In this document: positions 1 to 10,000 of the stretch, piece by piece
Layout of the letters: each line of letters begins with the position of its first letter
How positions within the stretch are numbered: position 1 is the first letter of the stretch
From: Sphingobacteriales bacterium
GTDB lineage: Bacteria > Bacteroidota > Bacteroidia > Chitinophagales > UBA2359
Direction of reading: 5' to 3'
DNA length: 64,000 bases
Assembly: GCA_016711285.1 (NCBI GenBank)
Contig: JADJTG010000016.1
Location: 124,001-188,000, forward strand
Made by a program: the position numbers and the translations under genes
The notes under the pieces: generated by a model
Told to the model about the DNA's origin: nothing
The model's database searches: none
What the model saw: the letters and a program-made list of their open reading frames with translations, nothing else

Positions 1-3000
1 TCAATTTGTTTAGCACTTACAGTAGCATTGTCCTGATCGTCTTCAGCAGCTATGTTATTACCCGGTGTACTGTCAGGATCGCTTTCATTTGAAGCAGCTA
101 CTTGCGCTACGTTGCTGAACGGACCCACACCAGTTACGGTGGCTGTAATCAACAAGGTTTCTATATCACTTGCACCCAAATTACCAATTGTCCAAATTCC
201 TGTTGCAGCAGCATAAGAACCTGTGCTGGCATCAGAAGTAACAAAGGTCAATCCAGCAGGTAAAACATCAGAAACTGTTACACCTGTAGCATTTGCAGAA
301 CCGCTATTTTTTACTTCAATTTCAAAAACAACGTTATCACCTACATTTACTACTGATTTATCTACTGATTTGGTCAATGATAAATCTGCGCCAATACCGT
401 TGATAGTCACGCAATCATCATCATCTTCACATTCGCAACTATATCCAGGAGAAGAATCAGCATCAGGTTGGTCTGAATCTGTAATCTCTGCGCAATTGGT
501 CATTGGACCCTCTTCTGTCACTACACATTGAATCTCGATAGATTTGCAAGTACCTGCTGCTACTGTTCCAACGTTCCATTCACCCGTTGCTGGGTTAAAT
601 ATACCATTAGAAGATACATATTCGCATTGAGGCGGCAAGTAATCTACTACCAATATACCTGTAGCATCGGAAGGTCCGTCGTTACATACTTCAACTGTGT
701 AAGTAACAGTTTGTCCTATTCCTACTTGTGTTGCAGAAGCAGTTTTAGTCAGACTCAAATCTATTTGTGAGCCGGTTACTGTAATTGCATCTTCATCATC
801 TTCGCTTTGGTTACCGTCATCATTGCCCGGAGTAGAGTCGATATCAGGTTGGTCGGCGTTGCTCACCTGAGCTACGTTTTCGATTTCACCAGCTTGCTCT
901 ACACGCACTGTAATGATTAAAGTTTCGGTTTCACCTTTTGGTAAATTGCCAATTACCCATTGACTGGTTTGTTGGCTATAAATACCGGTAGAAGCGGTAT
1001 GGCTCACATAACTTACACCACTTGGAAGGTTTTCAAATACAACTACGCCCGTAGCGTTAGAAGGTCCTTCGTTGTTTACTGTGAGGGTATAGTTAAAGGT
1101 ATCGCCTACATTTACTACTGTAGCATTCGCTACTTTATTCAATTCAAGATCAATAGCCTGTGCAGAAACAGTGGCATCGTCTTGATCATCTTCTTCTGCT
1201 ATATCATTACCCGGAGTACTGTCTGGGTCTGTTTGATCAGAAGTAGCTACTTGTGCAATATTATTCACGCCGGTAATGCTGTTTACTTGTACAGTAATGA
1301 ATAATTTTTCTTCTTCGCCCGCATAAATTTCACCTACATTCCAAATGCCTGTGGCTGCATTGTAAGAGCCTACTGTAGCTTCGGAAGATACATAAGTTAA
1401 TCCGGCAGGTAATTGGTCTTCTACTGTTACATTTGTAGCATTAGCACCACCATTATTTTCCAACACAATAGTAAATACTACTTCGTCACCCAAGTTGACA
1501 GTCGCATTATTCACGAACTTATCAATTTCGAGGTCGGCAGCAGTAGAACCAATGGTAATAGCATCATCATCATCTTGTGTAGTGCTGTTATCATTCGGCT
1601 CTGAATCTACATCTGGCTGGTCTGCGGCAGTTACCTGTGCATAGTTAGTAATAGCTTGGTTTTCAACATTTACGGTAGCTGTGATACTTAAAGTTACAGA
1701 ACTACCTGCTGCTACTGCACCTGCTGTCCATACACCGGTTGCAGCGTTATATACTCCGGCAGGAGTTGCGCTTACAAAAGTTAATCCGGCAGGTAATTTA
1801 TCAGTCACAACCACACCTGTTGCATTGCTGTTTCCGCTATTGCTCAAGGTTAGAGTATAGGTAATATTTTCACCTAATCCTACTTGTGTATTATTGGCTG
1901 TTTTAGTCAATGATAAATCTATCTGCGTTCCTGTAGCTTCTACACTATCCTGATCATCTTCGGTAGGATTATTGTTGGCAGGAGTAGAATCTACATCTGG
2001 TTGGTCTGCATTACTTACTTGTGCTGTATTGATGAAGCTGCCCGCTTTCATCACTTGTACTGTGATATTAATGGTTTTGGTTTCACCAGCCGGAATTGTG
2101 CCTATTGTCCAAACAGAAGCACCCGGACTAAAAATTCCACTACCACTTGAAGTTACATAAGTTACATTGCCTGGTAATTGATCAAATACCTGAACATTAG
2201 TAGCTGTACTTGGACCTTGATTGCTCACCGACAATGTATAGATTAATAAATCGCCTACATTAACTGTAGTAGCATTGGCAGTTTTAGTCAATGACAAATC
2301 TATCTGTTGAGCAGATACGGTTGTATCATCTTGGTCGTCTTCGTCAGGATTATTGTTATTCGGTGTAGAGTCCGGATCAGATTGGTCGGAGTCTGTCACT
2401 TGAGCTGTATTATTAATGTCGCCCGCCTGATTAACCGTAGCAATAATGTTTAATGTTTCACAAGTACCTACACTGATAGATGTGATAGACCATAAACCAT
2501 TGGCATTATTATAATTACCTGTAGTTTCATCTGCACTAACAAAAGTTAAAGAAGCAGGTAATTGCTCAGTTACTACAACATTAGTAGCTGTTGAAGGTCC
2601 GTCGTTACATACTGTAATAGTATATGTGATATTTTCACCCACACCCACCATTTCTTTATTAGCAACTTTGGTCAAATTCAAATCAGCCACTCCATAAGTA
2701 GAAGTTGTAGCTGCATCTTCATCATCTTCGCTTTGGTCGCCATTATCGTTGTTCGGTGTAGAATCTATATCATCTTGGTCGGCAGCAATCACTTGTGCTA
2801 TGTTTTTGAAAGTTCCAGTTTCTTCTACTTTCACCTGAATAGTTACAGTAGCTGTTTGTCCGGCAGCCAAGTTGCCTACTGTCCAGTTACCTGTAGCGGC
2901 ATTGTAAGAACCCGCTGTAGCAGTAGAGCTTACATAAGACACTTGTGAAGGTAATTGATCTAAGACAACAACGCCTGTAGCATCGCCGGGACCTTCATTA

Positions 3001-4178
3001 GTTAAAGTAAGTACATAGTTAAAAGTATCGCCGATTACCAAAGTAGCCGGAGCCTCACTGGTTTTTTGCAATTCTAAATCTATCAACTCACCGTCAAAGC
3101 CAAAGTCTGCATCTACATAGTCTTCACCTGCTCCTAAACTTACGTTGTCTGTAGCTGGTGTTGTCAATGTTGTGCCGTCAGGACCTGTGCCTACTGTAAC
3201 AACGTAGTTGCCCGCAGGTAGGTCTTCAAAGATGTAGTGGCCTGTGCCGTCTGTGGTAGTCGTTGCTGTTGTGCCATCAGGATAGGTCAAGGTTACCGTT
3301 ACATTCGAAATACCTTGCTCGCCTGCATCTTGCACGCCATCACCATCTACATCTAACCATACATAATCACCGATACTACCCAATTGAGTGTAGCCTGCAT
3401 CTATGGTCATATCGTTTTCGCCCGCACTTAAAGTAATTACAGCAGTTTGACCCGTTGTTGTATTGGCATTACTGTCTGTATTGTTTTGGTTATCACCACC
3501 ACCTAACGAAGTAGCATTGTATCCATCAGGTGTAGTAAACTGAACAATATATTGTCCGGGATCTAAATTATCAAATAAGTAATAACCTCCATTAGAAGTA
3601 GTAGTGCTTGAAATTACATTACCTGCGGCATCTAATAAAGTAACAACTACCCCATCAATACCGGGTTCGCCACTATCTTGTAAGCCATTGGCATTTTCAT
3701 CAAGCCATACATAATTACCCAAAGAAGCTGTATCAAATCCGAAGTCAGCAGTTGTAAAATCTTCACCTGCATCTAAACTTACATTTACTGTTCCATTGGT
3801 TGTTAAGCCGGTGCCGTCAGGACCCGTGCCTACTGTAACAACGTAGTTGCCCGCAGGAAGGTCTTCAAAGATATAATGTCCTGTACCGTCTGTGGTAGTC
3901 GTTGCTGTTGTGCCATCAGGATAGGTCAAGGTTACCGTTACATTCGGAATACCCTGCTCGCCTGCATCTTGCACACCATCACCGTCTTCATCTAACCATA
4001 CATAATCACCGATGCTGCCCAATTCTTGTGCTTCTACTGTCGCTGCATCTTCATCATCTTCGCTTTGGTCACCGTTGTCGTTGTTTGGTGTAGAATCTAT
4101 ATCCTCCTGATCTGATGATGATACTTGTGCTATGTTCTTAATTGAACCACCACTCAACACTTGAGCCTGAATGCTCAA
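1..4178 (-). CDS. Giant surface adhesin, distal segment (three SdrD-B-like domains, DUF11 repeats 10-18), runs off the left edge
   Basis: Translating the minus strand in the frame with codon 4176-4178 gives an uninterrupted reading frame to base 1. It starts inside the damaged DUF11 repeat 10, then has three SdrD-B-like domains (VWLDEDGDG, VWLDENANG, VWLDVDGDG) and DUF11 repeats 11-18, ending in the linker before repeat 19 (TVSAKQI). DUF11 repeats 12 and 17 contain extra cysteines (VCNDGPS, GTCETL, GTCKSI, YSCECEDDDDC), so local disulfides are possible. The C-terminus lies outside the window, so a T9SS sorting domain can be neither confirmed nor excluded. With the other two segments the protein exceeds about 4,700 residues. 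Confidence 0.85.
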   Translation of the reverse strand, partial: MSIQAQVLSGGSIKNIAQVSSSDQEDIDSTPNNDNGDQSEDDEDAATVEAQELGSIGDYVWLDEDGDGVQDAGEQGIPNVTVTLTYPDGTTATTTTDGTGHYIFEDLPAGNYVVTVGTGPDGTGLTTNGTVNVSLDAGEDFTTADFGFDTASLGNYVWLDENANGLQDSGEPGIDGVVVTLLDAAGNVISSTTTSNGGYYLFDNLDPGQYIVQFTTPDGYNATSLGGGDNQNNTDSNANTTTGQTAVITLSAGENDMTIDAGYTQLGSIGDYVWLDVDGDGVQDAGEQGISNVTVTLTYPDGTTATTTTDGTGHYIFEDLPAGNYVVTVGTGPDGTTLTTPATDNVSLGAGEDYVDADFGFDGELIDLELQKTSEAPATLVIGDTFNYVLTLTNEGPGDATGVVVLDQLPSQVSYVSSTATAGSYNAATGNWTVGNLAAGQTATVTIQVKVEETGTFKNIAQVIAADQDDIDSTPNNDNGDQSEDDEDAATTSTYGVADLNLTKVANKEMVGVGENITYTITVCNDGPSTATNVVVTEQLPASLTFVSADETTGNYNNANGLWSITSISVGTCETLNIIATVNQAGDINNTAQVTDSDQSDPDSTPNNNNPDEDDQDDTTVSAQQIDLSLTKTANATTVNVGDLLIYTLSVSNQGPSTATNVQVFDQLPGNVTYVTSSGSGIFSPGASVWTIGTIPAGETKTINITVQVMKAGSFINTAQVSNADQPDVDSTPANNNPTEDDQDSVEATGTQIDLSLTKTANNTQVGLGENITYTLTLSNSGNSNATGVVVTDKLPAGLTFVSATPAGVYNAATGVWTAGAVAAGSSVTLSITATVNVENQAITNYAQVTAADQPDVDSEPNDNSTTQDDDDAITIGSTAADLEIDKFVNNATVNLGDEVVFTIVLENNGGANATNVTVEDQLPAGLTYVSSEATVGSYNAATGIWNVGEIYAGEEEKLFITVQVNSITGVNNIAQVATSDQTDPDSTPGNDIAEEDDQDDATVSAQAIDLELNKVANATVVNVGDTFNYTLTVNNEGPSNATGVVVFENLPSGVSYVSHTASTGIYSQQTSQWVIGNLPKGETETLIITVRVEQAGEIENVAQVSNADQPDIDSTPGNDDGNQSEDDEDAITVTGSQIDLSLTKTASATQVGIGQTVTYTVEVCNDGPSDATGILVVDYLPPQCEYVSSNGIFNPATGEWNVGTVAAGTCKSIEIQCVVTEEGPMTNCAEITDSDQPDADSSPGYSCECEDDDDCVTINGIGADLSLTKSVDKSVVNVGDNVVFEIEVKNSGSANATGVTVSDVLPAGLTFVTSDASTGSYAAATGIWTIGNLGASDIETLLITATVTGVGPFSNVAQVAASNESDPDSTPGNNIAAEDDQDNATVSAKQI

Positions 4179-5210
4179 CTCAATGTCAATGTATAGGTGA
4201 TAATATCGCCTATCACTGCTGTGGTTACATTGCTTGTTTTTGCCAATTCTAAATCTATCAACTCACCATCAAAACCAAAGTCTGCATCTACATAATCTTC
4301 ACCTGCTCCCAAACTTACGTTGTCTGTAGCTGGTGTTGTCAAAGCTGTGCCGTCAGGACCCGTGCCTACTGTAACAACATAGTTGCCCGCAGGAAGGTCT
4401 TCAAAGATATAATGTCCTGTACCGTCTGTGGTAGTCGTTGCTGTTGTTCCATCAGGATAGGTCAAGGTTACCGTTACATTCGGAATACCTTGCTCACCTG
4501 CATCTTGTACACCATCGCCATCTACATCTAACCATACATAATCACCAATGCTGCCCAATGGAGTATAACCTGCATCTATCGTCATATCGTTTTCACCCGC
4601 ACTAATTGTGATGATTGCTGTTTGACCCGTTGTGGTATTCGCATTGCTGTCCGTATTGTTTTGGTTATCTCCGCCGCCTTGTTGAGTTGGCTCGTAACCT
4701 GAAGGTGCTACAAACTCTACTATATATTGTCCCGGTTCTACATTAAATATGTAATAACCACCGTTTGAAGTAGTTGTAGTTGCTATTTGATTGCCTGCGG
4801 CATCTAATAAGTTTACAACTACTCCATCTATTCCTTCTTCTCCTGAATCTTGGATACCATTGGCATTTTCATCAAGCCATACATAGTTGCCTAAAGAAGC
4901 ACCATCGAATCCGAAGTCTGCATCTACATAGTCTTCACCTGCTCCCAAACTTACGTTGTCTGTTGCAGGAGTAGTTAAGGCTGTACCATCAGGACCTGTG
5001 CCTACTGTAACAACGTAGTTGCCCGCAGGAAGGTCTTCAAAGATATAATGTCCTGTACCGTCTGTGGTAGTCGTTGCTGTTGTGCCATCAGGATAGGTCA
5101 AGGTTACCGTTACATTCGGAATACCCTGTTCGCCTGCATCTTGTACACCATCGCCGTCTTCATCTAACCATACATAATCACCAATGCTGCCCAATGGAGT
5201 GATGTCAATG
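3070..5210 (-). repeat. Near-identical SdrD-B-like cassettes, a 1,175-bp direct duplication inside the adhesin
   Basis: Four copies of a roughly 300-bp stretch encoding the DYVWLD(E/V)DGDG domain lie near 3090-3390, 3745-4025, 4260-4560 and 4905-5205. They are nearly identical, for example in the bases encoding DGTTATTTTDGTGHYIFEDL. Two copies of the NYVWLDENANG cassette sit between them. The block DUF11 + three SdrD-B domains is thus present twice with a period of 1,175 bp (equivalent bases 3146 and 4321). Such identity invites recombination and also assembly error. The frame lesion at 4175 lies at the junction between the two blocks. Confidence 0.8.
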
Positions 5211-7006
5211 ATAACTGCATCTTCATCATCTTCGCTTTGGTCACCGTTGTCGTTGTTTGGTGTAGAATCTATATCCGGTTCATTGGCAGCCACTACCTGA
5301 GCAATGTTTTTAATACCTTGCGCTTCTTCAGTAGCACGAACAGTAATCGTTAGAGTTTGTGTAGTTCCTACCGCTAAGTTGCCCACAGTCCAAAAACTTG
5401 AAACAGGATTATAATAACCAGTTGTTTGACCGTGTGTTATATAAATAACTTCGGCTGGTAAATTATCTCCTATTACTACACCCGTAGCATCGCTTGGACC
5501 CTCGTTGGTAACTGTAATGGTATAAGTAAACTCATCGCCCAATACACCACTTGTTACATCAACTGTTTTGGTGAGTTCCAAATCAATTTGTTTTGCACCT
5601 ACCGTTTCTGCATCTTGGTCGTCTTCGGTAGGGTCATCATTACCCGGTGTGCTGTCCGGATCAGGTTGATCCACAGTTTCTATTTGGGCAATATTGGTGA
5701 TATTGGCGGTGCTGTTAACGGTAGCAAAAATGTGCAATACCTCAAATTCGCCTGCATAAATTTCACCGATTGTCCAGATACCACTTGCATCGTTATAAAC
5801 ACCCAAAGTTGCATCGTAGGATACAAATGTCAATCCGGCAGGTAATTGGTCTGATACCGTTACACCGGTAGCATTAGCACCACCATTGTTTTCTACCAAA
5901 ATGGTAAACATTACGGTATCTCCTAAATTAACAATGTTTTTATCTACATCTTTATCCAATTCCAAATCGGCAGCAATACCGCCAACAGTTACTTCATCAT
6001 CATCGTCTTGAGTATCGCTGTTGTCGCCGGGTTCAGAATCTATATCCGGTTCGTTGGCAGCAGATACTTGAGCGTAGTTGATTACAATATCTTCTACATT
6101 TAGAGTAACAGTAATATTCAATGAAGTAGAAGCACCGGCAGCTAAATTGCCAATTGTCCAAACGCCGGTAGCAGCGTTATATGTGTTCGGAGCTGCGCTT
6201 ACAAAAGTAACTCCAGCGGGCAATTGGTCGGTTACTGCTACGCCGGTAGCATCGCTCGGACCTTTATTGACAAGTGTAATAGTATATGTAAATTGCTCAC
6301 CTACACCCACTTCTTGAGCACTGGCAGTTTTTTGCAATTCCAAATCAATTTGTTTGCCTTCAACTACTACCGCATCTTCTTCGTCTTCGCTTTGGTCGCC
6401 ATTGTCATTATTTGGAGTAGAGTCTATATCTTGCTCATTGGCAGTAGCAACTTGCGCTACATTCTCAAAGCTTCCACCTTCCAAAACTTTAACGGTAATA
6501 TCCAAAGTGACTGTTGCTCCAACTTCTAAAGTACCCACTGTCCAAGTGCTGGTATTATTGTTGAAAGCACCCTGAGAAGCAGTTGCACTGATGTATTGTA
6601 CTTGTGTAGGCAAATCATCTAAAACGCTTACACCCGTAGCTACATCTGGGCCTTCGTTGCTCAATGTGATAGTATATGTAAATTCATCTCCCACATTTAC
6701 AGCAGTAGCATCTGCTGTCTTCAAGAGCTCAAGGTCAATTTGTTTTGCCTGAACCGGCTCATTATCTTGGTCGTCTTCGGTAGGGTCATCATTACCCGGT
6801 GTACTGTCTGGGTCGGGCTGGTCAACGGTTTCAATCTGAGCCGTATTTACAATCGGACCACGTTCAGTAACAATCGCATAAATGTACATTCTTTCTTGTT
6901 CGCCGGCATAGATTTCACCGATTGTCCAAATTCCGGTAGTAGGGTTATAAGTACCTACGGTTGGTTCGGCATATACGAACGTTAATCCGGTAGGGAAGTT
7001 GGTCAA
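4175..7006 (-). CDS. Giant surface adhesin, middle segment (DUF11 repeats 5-10 plus three SdrD-B-like domains)
   Basis: Open frame of 943 codons that continues the adhesin from 14376. Its formal TTG start at 7006 lies in mid-domain and is not a real start. It holds the rest of DUF11 repeat 5, repeats 6-9, three SdrD-B-like domains in the order DYVWLDEDGDG, NYVWLDENANG, DYVWLDVDGDG, and the first quarter of DUF11 repeat 10 (LIDLELAKTSN...). Acidic linkers (for example STPGNDDPTEDDQD) join the DUF11 domains. The frame stops at 4175 just after YTLTLS. The sequence then picks up in another frame at the end of the same DUF11 domain (SIQAQVLSGGSIKNIAQV), so about 52 residues are missing and the frame is changed. 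This is either a deletion between similar repeat sequences or an assembly collapse. Confidence 0.85.
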   Translation of the reverse strand: MTNFPTGLTFVYAEPTVGTYNPTTGIWTIGEIYAGEQERMYIYAIVTERGPIVNTAQIETVDQPDPDSTPGNDDPTEDDQDNEPVQAKQIDLELLKTADATAVNVGDEFTYTITLSNEGPDVATGVSVLDDLPTQVQYISATASQGAFNNNTSTWTVGTLEVGATVTLDITVKVLEGGSFENVAQVATANEQDIDSTPNNDNGDQSEDEEDAVVVEGKQIDLELQKTASAQEVGVGEQFTYTITLVNKGPSDATGVAVTDQLPAGVTFVSAAPNTYNAATGVWTIGNLAAGASTSLNITVTLNVEDIVINYAQVSAANEPDIDSEPGDNSDTQDDDDEVTVGGIAADLELDKDVDKNIVNLGDTVMFTILVENNGGANATGVTVSDQLPAGLTFVSYDATLGVYNDASGIWTIGEIYAGEFEVLHIFATVNSTANITNIAQIETVDQPDPDSTPGNDDPTEDDQDAETVGAKQIDLELTKTVDVTSGVLGDEFTYTITVTNEGPSDATGVVIGDNLPAEVIYITHGQTTGYYNPVSSFWTVGNLAVGTTQTLTITVRATEEAQGIKNIAQVVAANEPDIDSTPNNDNGDQSEDDEDAVIIDITPLGSIGDYVWLDEDGDGVQDAGEQGIPNVTVTLTYPDGTTATTTTDGTGHYIFEDLPAGNYVVTVGTGPDGTALTTPATDNVSLGAGEDYVDADFGFDGASLGNYVWLDENANGIQDSGEEGIDGVVVNLLDAAGNQIATTTTSNGGYYIFNVEPGQYIVEFVAPSGYEPTQQGGGDNQNNTDSNANTTTGQTAIITISAGENDMTIDAGYTPLGSIGDYVWLDVDGDGVQDAGEQGIPNVTVTLTYPDGTTATTTTDGTGHYIFEDLPAGNYVVTVGTGPDGTALTTPATDNVSLGAGEDYVDADFGFDGELIDLELAKTSNVTTAVIGDIITYTLTLS

Positions 7007-10000
7007 GTACTGTAACTTCCGGTAGCATTGGCACCACCGTTATTTTCTACCAAAATAGTAAAACGAACGGTATCACCTAAGTTTACTATTGACTTATCTA
7101 CTACTTTATCCAATTCCAAATCGGCGGCGATACCACCAATAATAACTTGGTCGTCATCATCTTCGGTATTGCTATCGTTATTGGGTTCTGAGTCTGTGTC
7201 CGGTTGGTCGGAGTTGGTAATTTCGGCATAGTTTACGATACCGTCAGCTTCTACCAACATTTTTACAGTGATGTTCAATGTTTTAGATTCTCCTACGGCT
7301 ACGTTTCCAACTGTCCAAACGCCTGTAGTAGCATTGTAAGTACCGTCAGCACTTACATATTGTACCTCAGCAGGTAATTGGTCGGTTACTTCCACGCCTG
7401 TTGCAGCAGAAGGACCATCGTTGGTTACTACCAAAGTATAAACAAAGTTTTCGCCGATACCTACGGTCGTTGCATTTACCGATTTATCTAATGATAAGTC
7501 GGCGGCAGCACCTTCTACCGGAACGGCATCTTCGTCATCTTCACTTTGGTCACCATTGTCGTTATTAGGAGTTGAGTCAATATCCGGTTCGTTAGCTGTT
7601 GCTACTTGTGCTACATTTTTAAACGAACCAGCTTCCAATACTTTTACTTTTACGGTTAAAGTAGCTTCGCCGTTCACAGCTAAATCGCCGATTGTCCAAA
7701 TACCTGTATTGGTATTGTAAGCACCGACAGAACTTGTAGAAGAAACATATTGAACTTCGCTTGGCAAATTATCCAATACGCTCACGCCGGTAGCATCAGA
7801 AGGTCCTTCATTGCTTACAGTAATTGTGTAATCAAAAGTATCTCCTACATTTACTACAGTAGCATTTGCAGTTTTGGTTAATTCCAAATCAATTTGTTTG
7901 GCTTCTAAAGGTGCGTCATCTTGGTCGTCTTCAGTAGGCACATCGTTGCCCGGAGTAGAATCTTCATCTTCTTGATCCACGGTTTCTACTTGTGCAATAT
8001 TGATAATGTCGCCCGGTTGAAGCACCAAAGCTGTAATTTCTAAAGTAACTGTTTTGCCGGCATTCAAATCGCCCACATTCCAAGTGCTGCCACTGAATGT
8101 ACCTTGCGTAGCATCGGAAGATACATATTGCAATTGAGCAGGCAATTGGTCTGATACAGTTACACCGGTAGCATCAGAAGGACCTTGGTTGGTAAGTGTG
8201 ATAGTATAAGTTACTTCATCACCTACTCCCACTACCGATTGATTTACATCTTTTTGCAATTCTAAATCCACAATACCTACGCTTGTTAATGGATAATCAT
8301 CTTCATCATCTTCTGCAGGAGCATCACCTAAGTTGCCCGGCTCAGAGTCAATATCTGTTTGATCCATTTCACTTACTTCGGCTTTGTTGTAAATATCACC
8401 TTCGGCAATTACTGTTACGGTAATTGTAAGTGTTTTGGTTTGATTTACTGCCAAATTACCTACATTCCATTCGCCTGTTCCCGGAGAATAAGTGCCGCCA
8501 CTGGAAGATACAAATTGTACTTGTGAAGGCAATACATCGCTTACTACTACTCCGGTAGCCAAAGCAGGACCTTTATTTACAACACTTAACGTATAAGTAT
8601 AAGTATCTCCGATTTTCACTGAAGAACCGGAAGGAACACTGGCTGTTTTGGTGAGTTCTACATCTACGTTACAGTCTTCTACGGTAAACATTGCACCATT
8701 TACCAACAGTGCGGCACAAATATCACCGCCGCCTTGCAACAACTGGCTGTTTACTGAACTAATAGTTGTAGAGTTGGGTATAATACTTCCTATATTAAAG
8801 GTAGTAGATTGATACACCAAAGTGTGGATTTTGTAATCGCCGGGAGCTAACCCTGAACCAAACTGAGGAATAGCACTTACCGCTAATACAATGCCGTCTT
8901 TAGAAAGCAGATAAGCGGCTTGATAACCAGCAGGAATAGTAGGAGGTGTAGCTGTAATGGCTGTCAGTTTATCTTCGGAACAAATTTGCCCGTCAGCCGG
9001 TTCTTGTGCTATTAATGTACCTGCAGTAGGTGATACGCCCGACTCTATCTGCAAGTTAATAGTTTCTTTACAGCCCTTGCTGTCAGTAACTTCTACAATA
9101 TAAAAGCCGGGTTTTAAGTTGGTGGCATTTGCACTTTGTGCAACTGTTTGCCCGTTTAATTTCCAAAGAATGGTATAAGCAGGTGTGCCGCCACTTACTT
9201 CCACTGAAGCAGTACCATCATTTTCGCCATAACAAGTTTCGTGTGTTACACCGGTGATGATAATATCAATAGGAGTGGTAGGCATCAATGTTTCTCCTGT
9301 TACTGCAACACAATCATTTGCATCTTTCACTGTAACAGAATAAGAACCTGCCAATAAATTAGAAATAGTAGAAGTATAAGGTGCTGTAGATTTTACTTCG
9401 TTCACACCATTGCTCCATGTAAATGTATATGGAGGTGTACCGCCCATAGCAGTAGCTGTAATAGAGCCACCTTGATTGAGGCAATTTACTTCAGTTACTA
9501 TTTGTGCCGTAACACTTGGTGAAGCGGGTCCGGCTACATTGATACCCTCTACTGTTCCGCTACAACCCTGAGAAGAAGTAACTGTAACACTATAAGTACC
9601 GCCGGCTAAGTTTTCAAATACAGCACTTGCACCGGTAGTAGCAGTAATATTGCCCGGATTTAATACATAAGTATAATTACCCGGGGCACCTGCCAATACA
9701 GTAATTGTTCCATTGTTTTTATCACAATCGGCGGGCTCTACTTGCGCAATAGGAGAAACTTCCAATCCCGGACCTATTTCTACGGTAGCAGTTCCTTTAC
9801 AACCTTCGCTGTCGGTAACAACTACAGTATAAAAACCGTCTGACAAGCCGCTTACATTAGTGCCTGTTTTTACGGTAGTTCCGTTGAGTTTCCATTCTAT
9901 GGTAGCATAAGTGCCGCTGCCGCCACTAATCAATACAGAAGCAGTACCGTCATTTGCTCCGGCACATACCTCGTCTGTTTTAGAAGCGATAGTAACAACT

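Larger units (their letters stand above)
289..7024 (-). repeat. Higher-order DUF11 repeat, three domains per about 1,150 bp
   Basis: The DUF11 domains fall into classes that recur every third domain. The class beginning AADLELDK, with NNGGANATG and IWTIGEIYAGE, occurs as repeats 5, 8, 15 and 18. Equivalent bases of the ANATG codons lie at 7024, 5871, 1438 and 289, so the paired spacings are 1,153 bp (1,151 after removing two inserted bases) and 1,149 bp. The two intervening classes end in linkers of type NGDQSEDDEDA and DSEP...DDDD. The regular pattern is interrupted between repeats 8 and 15 by the two SdrD-B blocks. This indicates growth by duplication of three-domain units. Confidence 0.75.
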
